The notes: generated by a model from the sequence alone, not told the origin. Counted from the first letter of the stretch, positions 1-5,987 are shown. The stretch: DNA of 16,763 nt from Candidatus Moranbacteria bacterium UBA4824 (GCA_002400405.1 DHFM01000024.1:1-16763); one strand, 5' to 3'. Translations and numbers: made by a program.

Positions 1-251
1 AAATCCACATGCCCTGGGGTATCAATCAAGTTGAAAATATATTCTTTATAATTCATGCGAACAGGTTGCATCTTGATCGTAATCCCCCGTTCTCGTTCCA
101 AATCCATCTGATCCAAGAGTTGTTCTTTCATTTTGCGCTTCTCAATCGTCCCCGTCATTTCCAACATCCGATCAGACAAAGTCGATTTGCCGTGATCGAT
201 GTGAGCCAATATAGCGAAGTTTCTAATGTTATTTTTTCCTTCTTCTATCAT
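1..251 (-). CDS. lepA: Elongation factor 4 (LepA), N-terminal part, cut by window edge
   Basis: Translating the minus strand from the ATG at 249-251 gives 83 residues open to the window edge. They contain the GTPase P-loop region AHIDHGKSTLSDR, the LepA signature around LDQMDLERERGITIK (switch I) and the DTPGHVD G3 motif. The QxLDxMDLERERGITIK pattern separates LepA from EF-G and TypA/BipA. LepA is a ribosome-bound translational GTPase. The C-terminal domains lie outside the window. The start ATG lies inside the last codons of the upstream endonuclease gene (23-base overlap) and has no clear Shine-Dalgarno sequence, so translation may be coupled to that gene. Confidence 0.93.
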   Translation of the reverse strand, partial: MIEEGKNNIRNFAILAHIDHGKSTLSDRMLEMTGTIEKRKMKEQLLDQMDLERERGITIKMQPVRMNYKEYIFNLIDTPGHVD

Positions 252-1050
252 CTAGATTTTTTAAACACTTATTTAAATGCTCCAGTCTTTTACTATGCCT
301 TAATAATGGTTTAATTATAAAAAATAATTTCTCTAAGGATTCTTGTTTGCTGACTCTTACTCTCCATAAATCCTTATTAAATTTATAATTTAAAATTTTA
401 TCATAAATCTGGCCTTTTTCCCCTATTTGTGTAGGTTTAGGGCAAGAAATATCATTTTTCGAAAGCCAATCATACAGCCAAAAAATTATATTCTTATCAT
501 AGGAATCAACCTTAAATCTTGCTCTTCCATCATAAACACCAATATTCCCTTCCGCATCGATATATCCAGCTGCAAAATTATTTGAATTTTTAGAATTTTT
601 AGTTATCCAACTTTCAACATTATCTTCTTTTTTTAATAAAAAATCAAAGCTCGTATCTAAGAAACAATTGATATACAAACTTTTTTTACCTCCAATTGTA
701 ACTTGTCCATATTTTTTAAATAATTTCTTTATTAAGTTTGTTTGCTCTTTTCGAGTTGTGTGACATCTGACTACAATTACATCTGAATGACTAACCGTTT
801 GATATACATTTAAATCTCCTAGCCTAAATCCTATCATATACGCTTTCTCGTCATTACTTCCAGAAAATCTTTTCTTTTTATATATGCTTTGTATTATTGA
901 ACGAGACAGTGGTTTCAGTTTATATTCTTTCATTCTGTTCGCCACCGTAGCAAAACTACAATCATAAATTCTTCCAATTTCGTAGGCTGATTTTTTTTGT
1001 CTATAGTGAAATTTAATCAGTTCTTTTTTTGGAATTTTTATTTTAGTCAT
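229..1050 (-). CDS. Free-standing LAGLIDADG homing endonuclease with N-terminal HTH
   Basis: The 273-residue protein has two LAGLIDADG-type motifs: YMIGFRLGDLNV (residues 71-82, acidic residue D79) and FAAGYIDAEGNI (159-170, acidic residue E167). Both candidate metal-binding acids are kept, so it looks like an intact single-chain two-motif endonuclease. Residues about 18-48 (SAYEIGRIYDCSFATVANRM and on) resemble a helix-turn-helix that could help target recognition. It is not inside a visible intron or intein; the reading frame is free-standing between the recombinase gene and lepA. Its last 23 bases overlap the start of lepA in another frame. A candidate promoter right upstream would make a nearly leaderless mRNA. 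Family assignment is firm; target and activity are unknown. Confidence 0.85.
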   Translation of the reverse strand: MTKIKIPKKELIKFHYRQKKSAYEIGRIYDCSFATVANRMKEYKLKPLSRSIIQSIYKKKRFSGSNDEKAYMIGFRLGDLNVYQTVSHSDVIVVRCHTTRKEQTNLIKKLFKKYGQVTIGGKKSLYINCFLDTSFDFLLKKEDNVESWITKNSKNSNNFAAGYIDAEGNIGVYDGRARFKVDSYDKNIIFWLYDWLSKNDISCPKPTQIGEKGQIYDKILNYKFNKDLWRVRVSKQESLEKLFFIIKPLLRHSKRLEHLNKCLKNLDDRRRKK

Positions 1051-1056
1051 ATATAC

Positions 1057-1085
1057 ACATTACCACATCCAATCAAAATGTGCAA
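1057..1085 (-). promoter_or_regulatory. Candidate promoter of the homing endonuclease gene
   Basis: On the minus strand TTGCAC (1080-1085) is followed after 17 bases by TAATGT (1057-1062). The expected start of transcription falls within a base or so of the ATG at 1050, which suggests a leaderless transcript. Inferred from consensus matching only. Confidence 0.45.
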
Positions 1086-1095
1086 TAATACAAAA

Positions 1096-1938
1096 CTAAT
1101 CCAATGGACTTTTAATTTTTCTTAAAGCTGGATTGGTCACTTTAGTATAAATTTGTGTTGTTCTAATGTTAGCATGTCCCAAGAGCTCTTGTACATAGCG
1201 CACATCCGTACCATTTTCCAAGAGGTGCGTGGCAAAACTGTGTCGCAAAGAATGAAAGGTGGCATCTTTTTGCACACCAGCCTTTTGAAGTGCATTTTCA
1301 AAAACTTTTTGCGCCGTTCTTTCAGTTAATTTTCCCTGCCTCATCGGCAGACAAGCCCCGCGTTCACTAGCAAAAAAATAATCATTAGGATTTTTATTAG
1401 CCATTATTTTTTCAGCTTCCAACACTAACTTTTCCGGAAAAAGCGTAATACGATCTTTGTTGCCTTTCGCTCCTTTGATATGAATTACGAGTTCCGCCAA
1501 ATTTATATCTTTAATTTTCAGATTAATAATCTCGCTAACACGCAAGCCTCCAGAATATGCCAAGGCTATCATTAATTTATGCTTTTCATTAGAAATTACA
1601 GCTAATATTTTTCTAATTTCATCTCGAGACAAAACAATCGGCAATTTACTAGCAGTTTTAGCAAATCGTATATCAATTTCAGTTTTGTTTTTCATCACCT
1701 CCCGATAGAAATATTTGATCGCTTGTAAATGGACATTTATGGTTTGTGATGATTGTCCCCTCTCCTGCTTTTCTAATAAATATTTTTTGATTAAATTAAT
1801 TTCCGGTTCTTTTTTGATAATTTTTATGTATTTGAAATAATCTGAAAGACATCCTAAATAACTTTCAATTGTCCGCGGACTATAATTTCGCAATCTTAGT
1901 TCATTTTTGATTTTTTGCAATAGCTCTTGAAGATTCAT
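1096..1938 (-). CDS. Tyrosine recombinase, Xer/integron-integrase-like
   Basis: The 280-residue protein has an N-terminal SAM-like core-binding domain (about 1-90) and a C-terminal catalytic domain. The catalytic residues are visible: R133 in SGGLRVSEI, a lysine in the KGNKDR hairpin (158-163), H229 and R232 in HSLRHSFATHLL, H255 in LLGHAN and the nucleophile Y264 in IYTKV. The C-terminus RKIKSPLD resembles the SPLD tail of integron integrases, but the extra IntI-specific segment of roughly 35 residues before the HxxR box is absent, so by length it is XerD-like. Residues about 195-201 (ACLPMRQ) appear to come from a small palindrome inserted in frame. Its position, divergent from the cassette array, suggests that it is the array's integrase; a housekeeping Xer protein is the alternative. 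Confidence 0.9.
   Translation of the reverse strand: MNLQELLQKIKNELRLRNYSPRTIESYLGCLSDYFKYIKIIKKEPEINLIKKYLLEKQERGQSSQTINVHLQAIKYFYREVMKNKTEIDIRFAKTASKLPIVLSRDEIRKILAVISNEKHKLMIALAYSGGLRVSEIINLKIKDINLAELVIHIKGAKGNKDRITLFPEKLVLEAEKIMANKNPNDYFFASERGACLPMRQGKLTERTAQKVFENALQKAGVQKDATFHSLRHSFATHLLENGTDVRYVQELLGHANIRTTQIYTKVTNPALRKIKSPLD
1336..1350. repeat. Small palindrome inserted in frame in the recombinase gene
   Basis: CTGCC (1336-1340) and GGCAG (1346-1350) form a hairpin inside the recombinase gene. On the coding strand it gives the residues ACLPMRQ between FFASERG and GKLTERTAQ, at a place where related recombinases run straight through. I recall similar GC-rich palindromes as dispersed repeats in genomes of this kind, but that cannot be checked here. 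Confidence 0.45.
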
Positions 1939-1939
1939 A

Positions 1940-2057
1940 AAAATTATGCTATATTTATTTCATAAATCAGCGATACTTAAATTATACTAAAACTTCGCAT
2001 AACCCGCAACTTTTAGCATAATATCAAACATTAAGTTCGCATATAAACGAGTTATCG
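1940..2057 (+). other. attI-like region between recombinase and first cassette
   Basis: This noncoding stretch separates the recombinase start from the first cassette junction, GTTATCG at 2051-2057. The 8-mer TTCGCATA occurs twice in direct orientation (1994-2001 and 2036-2043), which could be recombinase-binding repeats like those of classical attI sites. It also holds the candidate recombinase promoter. The G^TT junction and its position are seen in the sequence; the attI role is inferred from layout. Confidence 0.55.
1981..2009 (-). promoter_or_regulatory. Candidate promoter of the recombinase gene
   Basis: On the minus strand TTGCGG (2004-2009) and a perfect TATAAT (1981-1986) are 17 bases apart, with a leader of about 35 bases before the ATG at 1938. 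One TTCGCATA repeat of the attI-like region (1994-2001) falls in the spacer, so recombinase binding there could repress its own gene. Confidence 0.6.
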
Positions 2058-2064
2058 GAAATAT

Positions 2065-2093
2065 TTTTCAGAATCCAATTTCTTTTTTATAAA
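2065..2093 (+). promoter_or_regulatory. Candidate promoter inside cassette 1
   Basis: TTTTCA (2065-2070) and TATAAA (2088-2093) are 17 bases apart, 30 bases before the ATG at 2124. The surrounding sequence is very AT-rich, so this may be a chance match. Confidence 0.3.
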
Positions 2094-2123
2094 TTTTTTA
2101 TATTTTTTTAACCGACAGAAACT

Positions 2124-2813
2124 ATGGAACAAAAAAATAATAAGGTGGTTGGCACACTCCTAATTGTTTTATACATTGCCTTGGTTCTTGTGGTTTGGTA
2201 TTATGTTTCTACTTTTTTGATAGATAAGGTCGCAGTCAGGGACTTAGTTTCTGGATATGGAATTTTTGCACCATTAGCATTCATACTTATTCAAATCGGC
2301 CAAAATATTATTGCGCCTGTTGCGCATTATCCAATTTTATTAGCAGGTGGATTTATTTTCGGGCCAGGCTTAGGTTTCTTCTATAACTGGGTTGGCACTT
2401 CGATTGGTACTATTTTGATAATTTTGATGACAAGAAAATTTGGAAGGCCGATTGTGAATAAAATGGTTAGCCAAAAATTCATTGAAAAATACGACCATAT
2501 TATCCAGAAACTAAGTCTCTTTGGATTATTCCTAATTTACGCCCTGCCTGTTTTCCCAGACGACGAAATCAGCTACTTGATTGGTGTTTCCGCCATGCCC
2601 TTAAAAAGTATAGTCTTTGCCATCTTGCTGGGCAAAATTCCCGGTGCTGCCTTGAGCTTTATGGGCGATGAAATTGTAAAGGGCATGTCTCCAGTGGCGA
2701 TTATTCAAGTGACGGTGCTAATAGTAGGCGCGCTTTTCTATTTTAGAAAAAATATAAAAAATTTATTTATTAAAAAGGAAGCGAAATTGAATTCTGAAAA
2801 ATACATCCGATAA
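2124..2813 (+). CDS. VTT-domain (TVP38/TMEM64, DedA-like) membrane protein
   Basis: The 229-residue protein has an N-terminal membrane segment (about 9-30) and the VTT core: AHYPILLAGGFIFGPGLGFF followed by NWVGTSIGTILIILMTRKFG, then LIYALPVFPDDEISYLIG (a variant of the family FPxxP/E loop), and two more hydrophobic helices ending near residue 208. Members are polytopic membrane proteins linked to lipid scrambling or membrane homeostasis; the substrate cannot be read from the sequence. It is the sole gene of cassette 1. Its last ten or so codons and its stop lie within the cassette-end stem and the attC core, so coding and folding constraints overlap. No strong Shine-Dalgarno sequence precedes the ATG. 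Confidence 0.85.
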   Translation: MEQKNNKVVGTLLIVLYIALVLVVWYYVSTFLIDKVAVRDLVSGYGIFAPLAFILIQIGQNIIAPVAHYPILLAGGFIFGPGLGFFYNWVGTSIGTILIILMTRKFGRPIVNKMVSQKFIEKYDHIIQKLSLFGLFLIYALPVFPDDEISYLIGVSAMPLKSIVFAILLGKIPGAALSFMGDEIVKGMSPVAIIQVTVLIVGALFYFRKNIKNLFIKKEAKLNSEKYIR

Positions 2814-2956
2814 CACCGAATATGAGGAAAAAATGAAATTCACTATTATAAGTTATGGACTTGAATTTCATTTTTTACCCAAATTTTTGTCCTTTTTCTC
2901 TATTGATATATAATAAGGAAGCGGACAAAAACTTCTCATATTCGGATACGTTAAAC
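2808..2956 (+). other. attC-like recombination site 1
   Basis: The left core CGATAAC (2808-2814) matches the cassette-1 start GTTATCG by exact reverse complement; the right core GTTAAAC (2950-2956) fits GTTRRRY. An 11-bp inner stem, CCGAATATGAG (2816-2826) with CTCATATTCGG (2935-2945), is separated from the cores by one base on the left and four (ATAC) on the right. The middle folds into two hairpins: 2828-2842 with 2862-2876 (15 bp) and 2884-2892 with 2923-2931. Shared motifs with the other sites are CCCAAATTTTT (2878-2888) and AAAAACTTC (2927-2935). Confidence 0.78.
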
Positions 2957-3013
2957 GAAATAAATTTTCCATTTTGTGCATTAAATAAGGCTGGTGTGTA
3001 ACCCACGGAATAA

Positions 3014-3100
3014 AATTTTGCTTTTTCTAATTTATTTATAGAGGGGTATAAGGTGTCTTTTTTGCTCCTGGAATCGCAAAAAAGACGAATTTATTTAATA
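3014..3100 (+). repeat. Cassette leader element, copy 1
   Basis: It shares with 4627-4703 the order AATTTTG, T-run, ATTTATT, GGTATAAGG, hairpin, then a GA-ATTTATT tail. The hairpin here is GTCTTTTTTGC (3055-3065) with GCAAAAAAGAC (3076-3086) and a 10-base loop. The hairpin sequence differs between copies while pairing is kept. Function is unknown: it could be an untranslated regulatory leader or an insertion remnant. Confidence 0.55.
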
Positions 3101-3117
3101 ATTTTAAGACAAAATGC

Positions 3118-3155
3118 TTGACTCTGGCTTTAGAGTGTGCTAAAAAATAGAGTCA
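3118..3155 (+). promoter_or_regulatory. Candidate promoter with operator-like inverted repeat, cassette 2
   Basis: TTGACT (3118-3123) is followed after 17 bases by TAAAAA (3141-3146). An inverted repeat TGACTCT (3119-3125) / AGAGTCA (3149-3155) spans it and could be an operator. The gene start is about 70 bases downstream. The match to the -10 consensus is weak. Confidence 0.3.
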
Positions 3156-3222
3156 GCTTTTTGACAATTTAGTGACTAGTATTTTTTGAAAAAACTAACA
3201 ACCCTTTATAGGAGGTTTAAAA

Positions 3223-4218
3223 ATGAGCTTAAGAACTGCTATTTTGCGAGCAACCTTTCACAGTAGATTTTTATACAATCTGCTCAACAAAATTATGGTC
3301 AACAAAGCAACGCAACAACAGGAGGAGGAAAAAGAACCAATGGTGGATATGGAAGTCGTAATCAAGGAAAACAATCTTCAGCTGGTGGAAACTGAGTTTT
3401 TTCGCCAGAAAAAGACTGTTGCCAGAGTGAAAGACGCCAAAGGCAACAATCTGATTCTCAAGACTGGCAAAATCGACCCATTCCAAATTCAGCTTTTCAG
3501 GACCACCAAACGGATGGAAGTCCAACTTTATTTCAAAGTTCCTACTATCATAAAGCAAGGTGAGGGCTGGATTTTATTAGAAGAAGTGAAAGGACAATTT
3601 CTCAATGAGTTCTATGACAAGAAACCTGATTGGTGTATGGAGGTTAGCAAGAAAGTCGCCGACAGCTACCAGCTGGTCATTGCCGAAATTCTAAAAACGC
3701 AATCACTGGGTAGCTTACTGGTTGACGGACAGGAATGGCTTTTCTCCCGACTCAATCTGTGGAGTAAACCGATTGTAGATGCTGGACTGATAGACTTTTC
3801 ATTGGTTCAGCAACTCAAGACCGAGTTTGAAAAAGTGATTGTCAAAAATAGCGAAAACTTCTTTGGCTGGGTTCACGGCAATATTATCGGCGACCACATA
3901 GTCATAGCTGGCGAGGATGTTTATCTTCTTGACCTCAATGCCGTTCCTAGAGCTGGCAGAGGCTATCACGATTTTTTGCGAGCTTTGGATTTTATGTTTC
4001 TCAAGGCGGAAGATGAAGAGCGGATGTTCGCTTCTGTCCCGAAATGGATAAAGCAATATCTATCCGAGTTTGATGAAGCCGAGGTGAAGCTGGTTTTTGC
4101 TTTTAGAAATATCGGAATTCTCGGTTGGGATATTCTACATCACAATGTGGAATATACTGCTGGCGACATTGAAGCCAAAAAACGGCTGGCGTTGAAGTTT
4201 ATCAAGCGAGAATACTAA
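3223..4218 (+). CDS. Aminoglycoside-phosphotransferase-like kinase-fold protein
   Basis: The 331-residue soluble protein starts at an ATG with an ideal AGGAGG seven bases upstream. The kinase-like order is visible: a beta-rich N-lobe with ARVKDAKGNNLILK (K80 a candidate ATP-binding lysine), then GWVHGNIIGDHIVI (216-228) where the APH/choline-kinase catalytic loop HGDxxxxN would lie, and VYLLDLNAV (233-241) where the metal-binding IDW/DFG aspartate would lie (D237). The catalytic Asp of HGD is Asn here (N220), with an Asp four residues on (D224), so activity is doubtful or unusual. A bound substrate cannot be named, and this is not evidence of antibiotic resistance. It is the only gene of cassette 2. 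Confidence 0.6.
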   Translation: MSLRTAILRATFHSRFLYNLLNKIMVNKATQQQEEEKEPMVDMEVVIKENNLQLVETEFFRQKKTVARVKDAKGNNLILKTGKIDPFQIQLFRTTKRMEVQLYFKVPTIIKQGEGWILLEEVKGQFLNEFYDKKPDWCMEVSKKVADSYQLVIAEILKTQSLGSLLVDGQEWLFSRLNLWSKPIVDAGLIDFSLVQQLKTEFEKVIVKNSENFFGWVHGNIIGDHIVIAGEDVYLLDLNAVPRAGRGYHDFLRALDFMFLKAEDEERMFASVPKWIKQYLSEFDEAEVKLVFAFRNIGILGWDILHHNVEYTAGDIEAKKRLALKFIKREY

Positions 4219-4246
4219 ACCAAAAACCAAAACTATCAATTTAAAC

Positions 4247-4284
4247 AAGCTCCAGCGATTACGATCGCTTGGAGCTTTCTTTTT
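4247..4284 (+). terminator. Rho-independent terminator after the APH-like gene
   Basis: AAGCTCCAGCGAT (4247-4259) pairs with ATCGCTTGGAGCTT (4264-4277), with one bulged base and a four-base loop, followed by TCTTTTT. It lies 29 bases after the stop codon. Confidence 0.85.
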
Positions 4285-4326
4285 ACTTAAAAATCGCATA
4301 TACTATTCATAAGAAGTCAACAAGGA

Positions 4327-4377
4327 GTTTTTGATTTTGGCCATTCACCCCTTACCCCTCTGGCCAAAATCAAAAAC
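4327..4377 (+). repeat. Covarying hairpin with C-rich loop, copy 1 (cassette 2)
   Basis: A perfect 17-bp stem (4327-4343 with 4361-4377) carries a 17-base loop containing CACCCCTTACCCCTC. A homologous hairpin sits in cassette 3 at 5936-5987. The stems differ at two paired positions by compensatory changes, while the loop flanks TTCACCCC and ACCCCTC are kept. It lies between the terminator and attC 2. Function unknown. Confidence 0.75.
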
Positions 4378-4448
4378 AGAAAAAGCAAAATTTTATTTTA
4401 ACAATTAACAAAGCACAGTGTAATTTTAGGAAATGAAAAATTTACATC

Positions 4449-4575
4449 GTTTAACAAGGCATATCCGGTTCAAAAATTTTGCACTTTATAATAAATTAAG
4501 GAAAGCAAATTTTTCTCTCCCAAATTTTTCCTCCGCTACGCTACAGAAAAACTTCGGATATGCCTAACGTTATGT
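4449..4575 (+). other. attC-like recombination site 2
   Basis: The left core GTTTAAC (4449-4455) fits RYYYAAC and is the exact reverse complement of the cassette-2 start GTTAAAC; the right core is GTTATGT (4569-4575). The inner stem is GGCATATCCG (4458-4467) with CGGATATGCC (4555-4564), with spacers AA and TAAC. Next to it GTT/AAC pairing continues, with two extra bases (TT) on the right arm. The shared motif CCCAAATTTTT is at 4519-4529 and AAAAACTTC ends at 4555. Confidence 0.78.
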
Positions 4576-4626
4576 GAAATGCATGTTTTACTTTTGGACT
4601 ATCGCCCAGCTCTAAAAAAGAACTTG

Positions 4627-4703
4627 AATTTTGTTTTTTTATTTATTAGAAAGAGGTATAAGGAGTTTTCTCCGCTCCGCTACGAAAACGATTTATTATA
4701 AGG
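4627..4703 (+). repeat. Cassette leader element, copy 2
   Basis: Homologous to 3014-3100: AATTTTG, a T-run, ATTTATT, GGTATAAGG, then a hairpin GTTTTC (4665-4670) with GAAAAC (4684-4689), then a GATTTATTATAAGG tail. The loop holds TCCGCTCCGCTAC, similar to a stretch inside attC 2 (about 4531-4544). Confidence 0.55.
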
Positions 4704-4753
4704 GGGAAAAGATTATAATTGCTTTTAAGATAATTAATCATAAATCAAAAACT

Positions 4754-4972
4754 ATGCAAAAACCACAAATCACATTGCGATATCTGGCAAAAAATATTTC
4801 TATCGTTATAGGCCTTGTATTGGTTTGGCGTGGCGTATGGTATGTATTAGATGAATGTGATAAATTGCTTTTTAACGGCAGCCATATTTGGACAGCGCTG
4901 ATTGGAATTACTGTCGGTCTAATTATTCTGTACTTACCAGATAAAGACTTAAAAGAAATTGAAAAATTATAA
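4754..4972 (+). CDS. Small two-helix membrane protein, unknown function
   Basis: A 72-residue protein with two hydrophobic segments (about 15-32 and 44-60) around a short charged loop, VWRGVWYVLDECDKLLF, and a charged C-terminus, DKDLKEIEKL. An in-frame start upstream at 4631 is possible but would run through the leader hairpin shared with cassette 2, so ATG 4754 is preferred. The gene ends eight bases before the exchanger start, suggesting co-transcription and perhaps a joint role in the membrane. I do not recognise a named family. Confidence 0.65.
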   Translation: MQKPQITLRYLAKNISIVIGLVLVWRGVWYVLDECDKLLFNGSHIWTALIGITVGLIILYLPDKDLKEIEKL

Positions 4973-4980
4973 TCATATCT

Positions 4981-5910
4981 ATGATAGAAAGTTTATTATT
5001 GTTAATTTTTTCCTTAATTTTTGTCGCTAGTGGCGCGACACTCGCCACTAAATACTCTGCAAAGCTTGCGGAGGATTTTCATATTTCTAGATATGTAATC
5101 GGTTTCGTTGTTGTTGCCTTTATTTCCATCTTACCTGAAACAATAATCGCTATAAATTCCGCGATAGAGGGCATCCCGGAATTCGGACTTGGAACACTAT
5201 TCGGCTCAAATGTAGCCGACCTAACCCTTGTATTCGCAATATTGATTATCTATTCTGGGCGAGGCATAAAAATTGAAAGTAAAATATTGCAAAATGTCCG
5301 CCTCTATCCTTTTTTTATTTTTCTACCCATTCTCCTTGGATTAAACGGACATTTTTCTCGTATCGATGGTACTGTATTGATAATTATTGGAGTACTCTTC
5401 TATTACTTAGTTTTTAGAAATGGGGTAGAATCATCAAAAGTTTTTAAACGCGAAGAAAATAAATATAAAAATGTCCTTTTTTTGCTTTTTTCATTAGTCT
5501 TTTTACTTATTGGCGCGCATTTCGCGGTAACTTCAGCAACTGCATTGGCACAAGCATTAAAAATTTCCCCAATTATCATTGGCATGCTCATCGTTAGTTT
5601 AGGAACGGTTATGCCGGAGTTATTCTATTCACTTAAGGCGATAAAGAAAAAGGAAGATGAGTTGGCAGTTGGCGATATTCTTGGATCGGTTTTAGCGGAC
5701 GCAACTATTGTTGTTGGCATTCTTGCCTTTATCAACCCATTTTATTTTCCCATAAAAATAATTTATGTAACGGGCACCTTTATGGTTATCTCTTCTTTGA
5801 TACTTTTAAAATTTATGCGATCGGGTCGAATAATAACAAAAAAAGAAGGCTTAATGCTTTTGTTTTTTTGGGCAACTTACGCAATTATAGAATTTATTGT
5901 CAGTAAATAA
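4981..5910 (+). CDS. Na+/Ca2+ exchanger-type (CaCA family) cation antiporter
   Basis: The 309-residue polytopic membrane protein has the two inverted alpha repeats of the family. Alpha-1 (about 38-85) has ISILPETIIAINSA with E53 and GLGTLFGSNVADLT with N77. Alpha-2 (about 196-250) has VSLGTVMPELFYSLKA with E213 and GDILGSVLADATIV. The paired acidic residues that bind cations are kept, but alpha-2 has GSV where many members have GSN or GSD, so ion selectivity may differ. A charged cytosolic loop near 148-164 separates the halves. Its length is close to that of bacterial YrbG-like exchangers. It is the second gene of cassette 3. Confidence 0.88.
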   Translation: MIESLLLLIFSLIFVASGATLATKYSAKLAEDFHISRYVIGFVVVAFISILPETIIAINSAIEGIPEFGLGTLFGSNVADLTLVFAILIIYSGRGIKIESKILQNVRLYPFFIFLPILLGLNGHFSRIDGTVLIIIGVLFYYLVFRNGVESSKVFKREENKYKNVLFLLFSLVFLLIGAHFAVTSATALAQALKISPIIIGMLIVSLGTVMPELFYSLKAIKKKEDELAVGDILGSVLADATIVVGILAFINPFYFPIKIIYVTGTFMVISSLILLKFMRSGRIITKKEGLMLLFFWATYAIIEFIVSK

Positions 5911-5935
5911 AATGTCAAATATAAATTTAAAAGGA

Positions 5936-5987
5936 GTTTTGGATTTTGGGCATTCACCCCCCAACCCCTCTGCCCAAAATCCAAAAC
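5936..5987 (+). repeat. Covarying hairpin with C-rich loop, copy 2 (cassette 3)
   Basis: A 17-bp perfect stem (5936-5952 with 5971-5987) closes an 18-base loop, TTCACCCCCCAACCCCTC. Compared with 4327-4377, a T-A pair is replaced by G-C and a C-G pair by G-C, so pairing is conserved rather than sequence. In both copies AAGGAG runs up to the first base of the stem. Confidence 0.75.

Larger units (their letters stand above)
2052..2950 (+). mobile_element. Gene cassette 1 (VTT membrane protein)
   Basis: The unit is bounded by G^TT at 2051/2052 and 2950/2951. Its start (2051-2082) is complementary to its end (2783-2814) over 32 positions with three mismatches, two of them the conserved AA (2060-2061) opposite CA (2804-2805). 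The left attC core includes the TAA stop of the gene it carries. It holds a single gene in the usual cassette orientation. Confidence 0.75.
2951..4569 (+). mobile_element. Gene cassette 2 (APH-like protein)
   Basis: The unit is bounded by G^TT at 2950/2951 and 4569/4570. Its start (2950-2974) is complementary to its end (4431-4455) over 25 positions with three mismatches, two being AA (2959-2960) opposite CA (4445-4446). In order it contains a leader element, a candidate promoter, one gene, a terminator, a C-rich-loop hairpin and attC 2. By eye its gene is less AT-rich and uses more CTG, GGC and GCC codons than its neighbours, in line with a separate origin. Confidence 0.75.

Noticed and set aside
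229..1050. Intein or intron in lepA
   Set aside because: The endonuclease frame precedes lepA and lepA runs uninterrupted from its own start to the window edge, so no splicing unit is visible here.
3223..4218. Antibiotic resistance gene call for the APH-like protein
   Set aside because: Only a fold-level resemblance is seen, and the catalytic Asp is missing, so naming an aminoglycoside substrate is not supported.
4631..4753. Longer N-terminus for the small membrane protein of cassette 3
   Set aside because: It would translate the leader hairpin shared with cassette 2, where it is noncoding. The ATG at 4754 gives a protein that starts right before its first helix.
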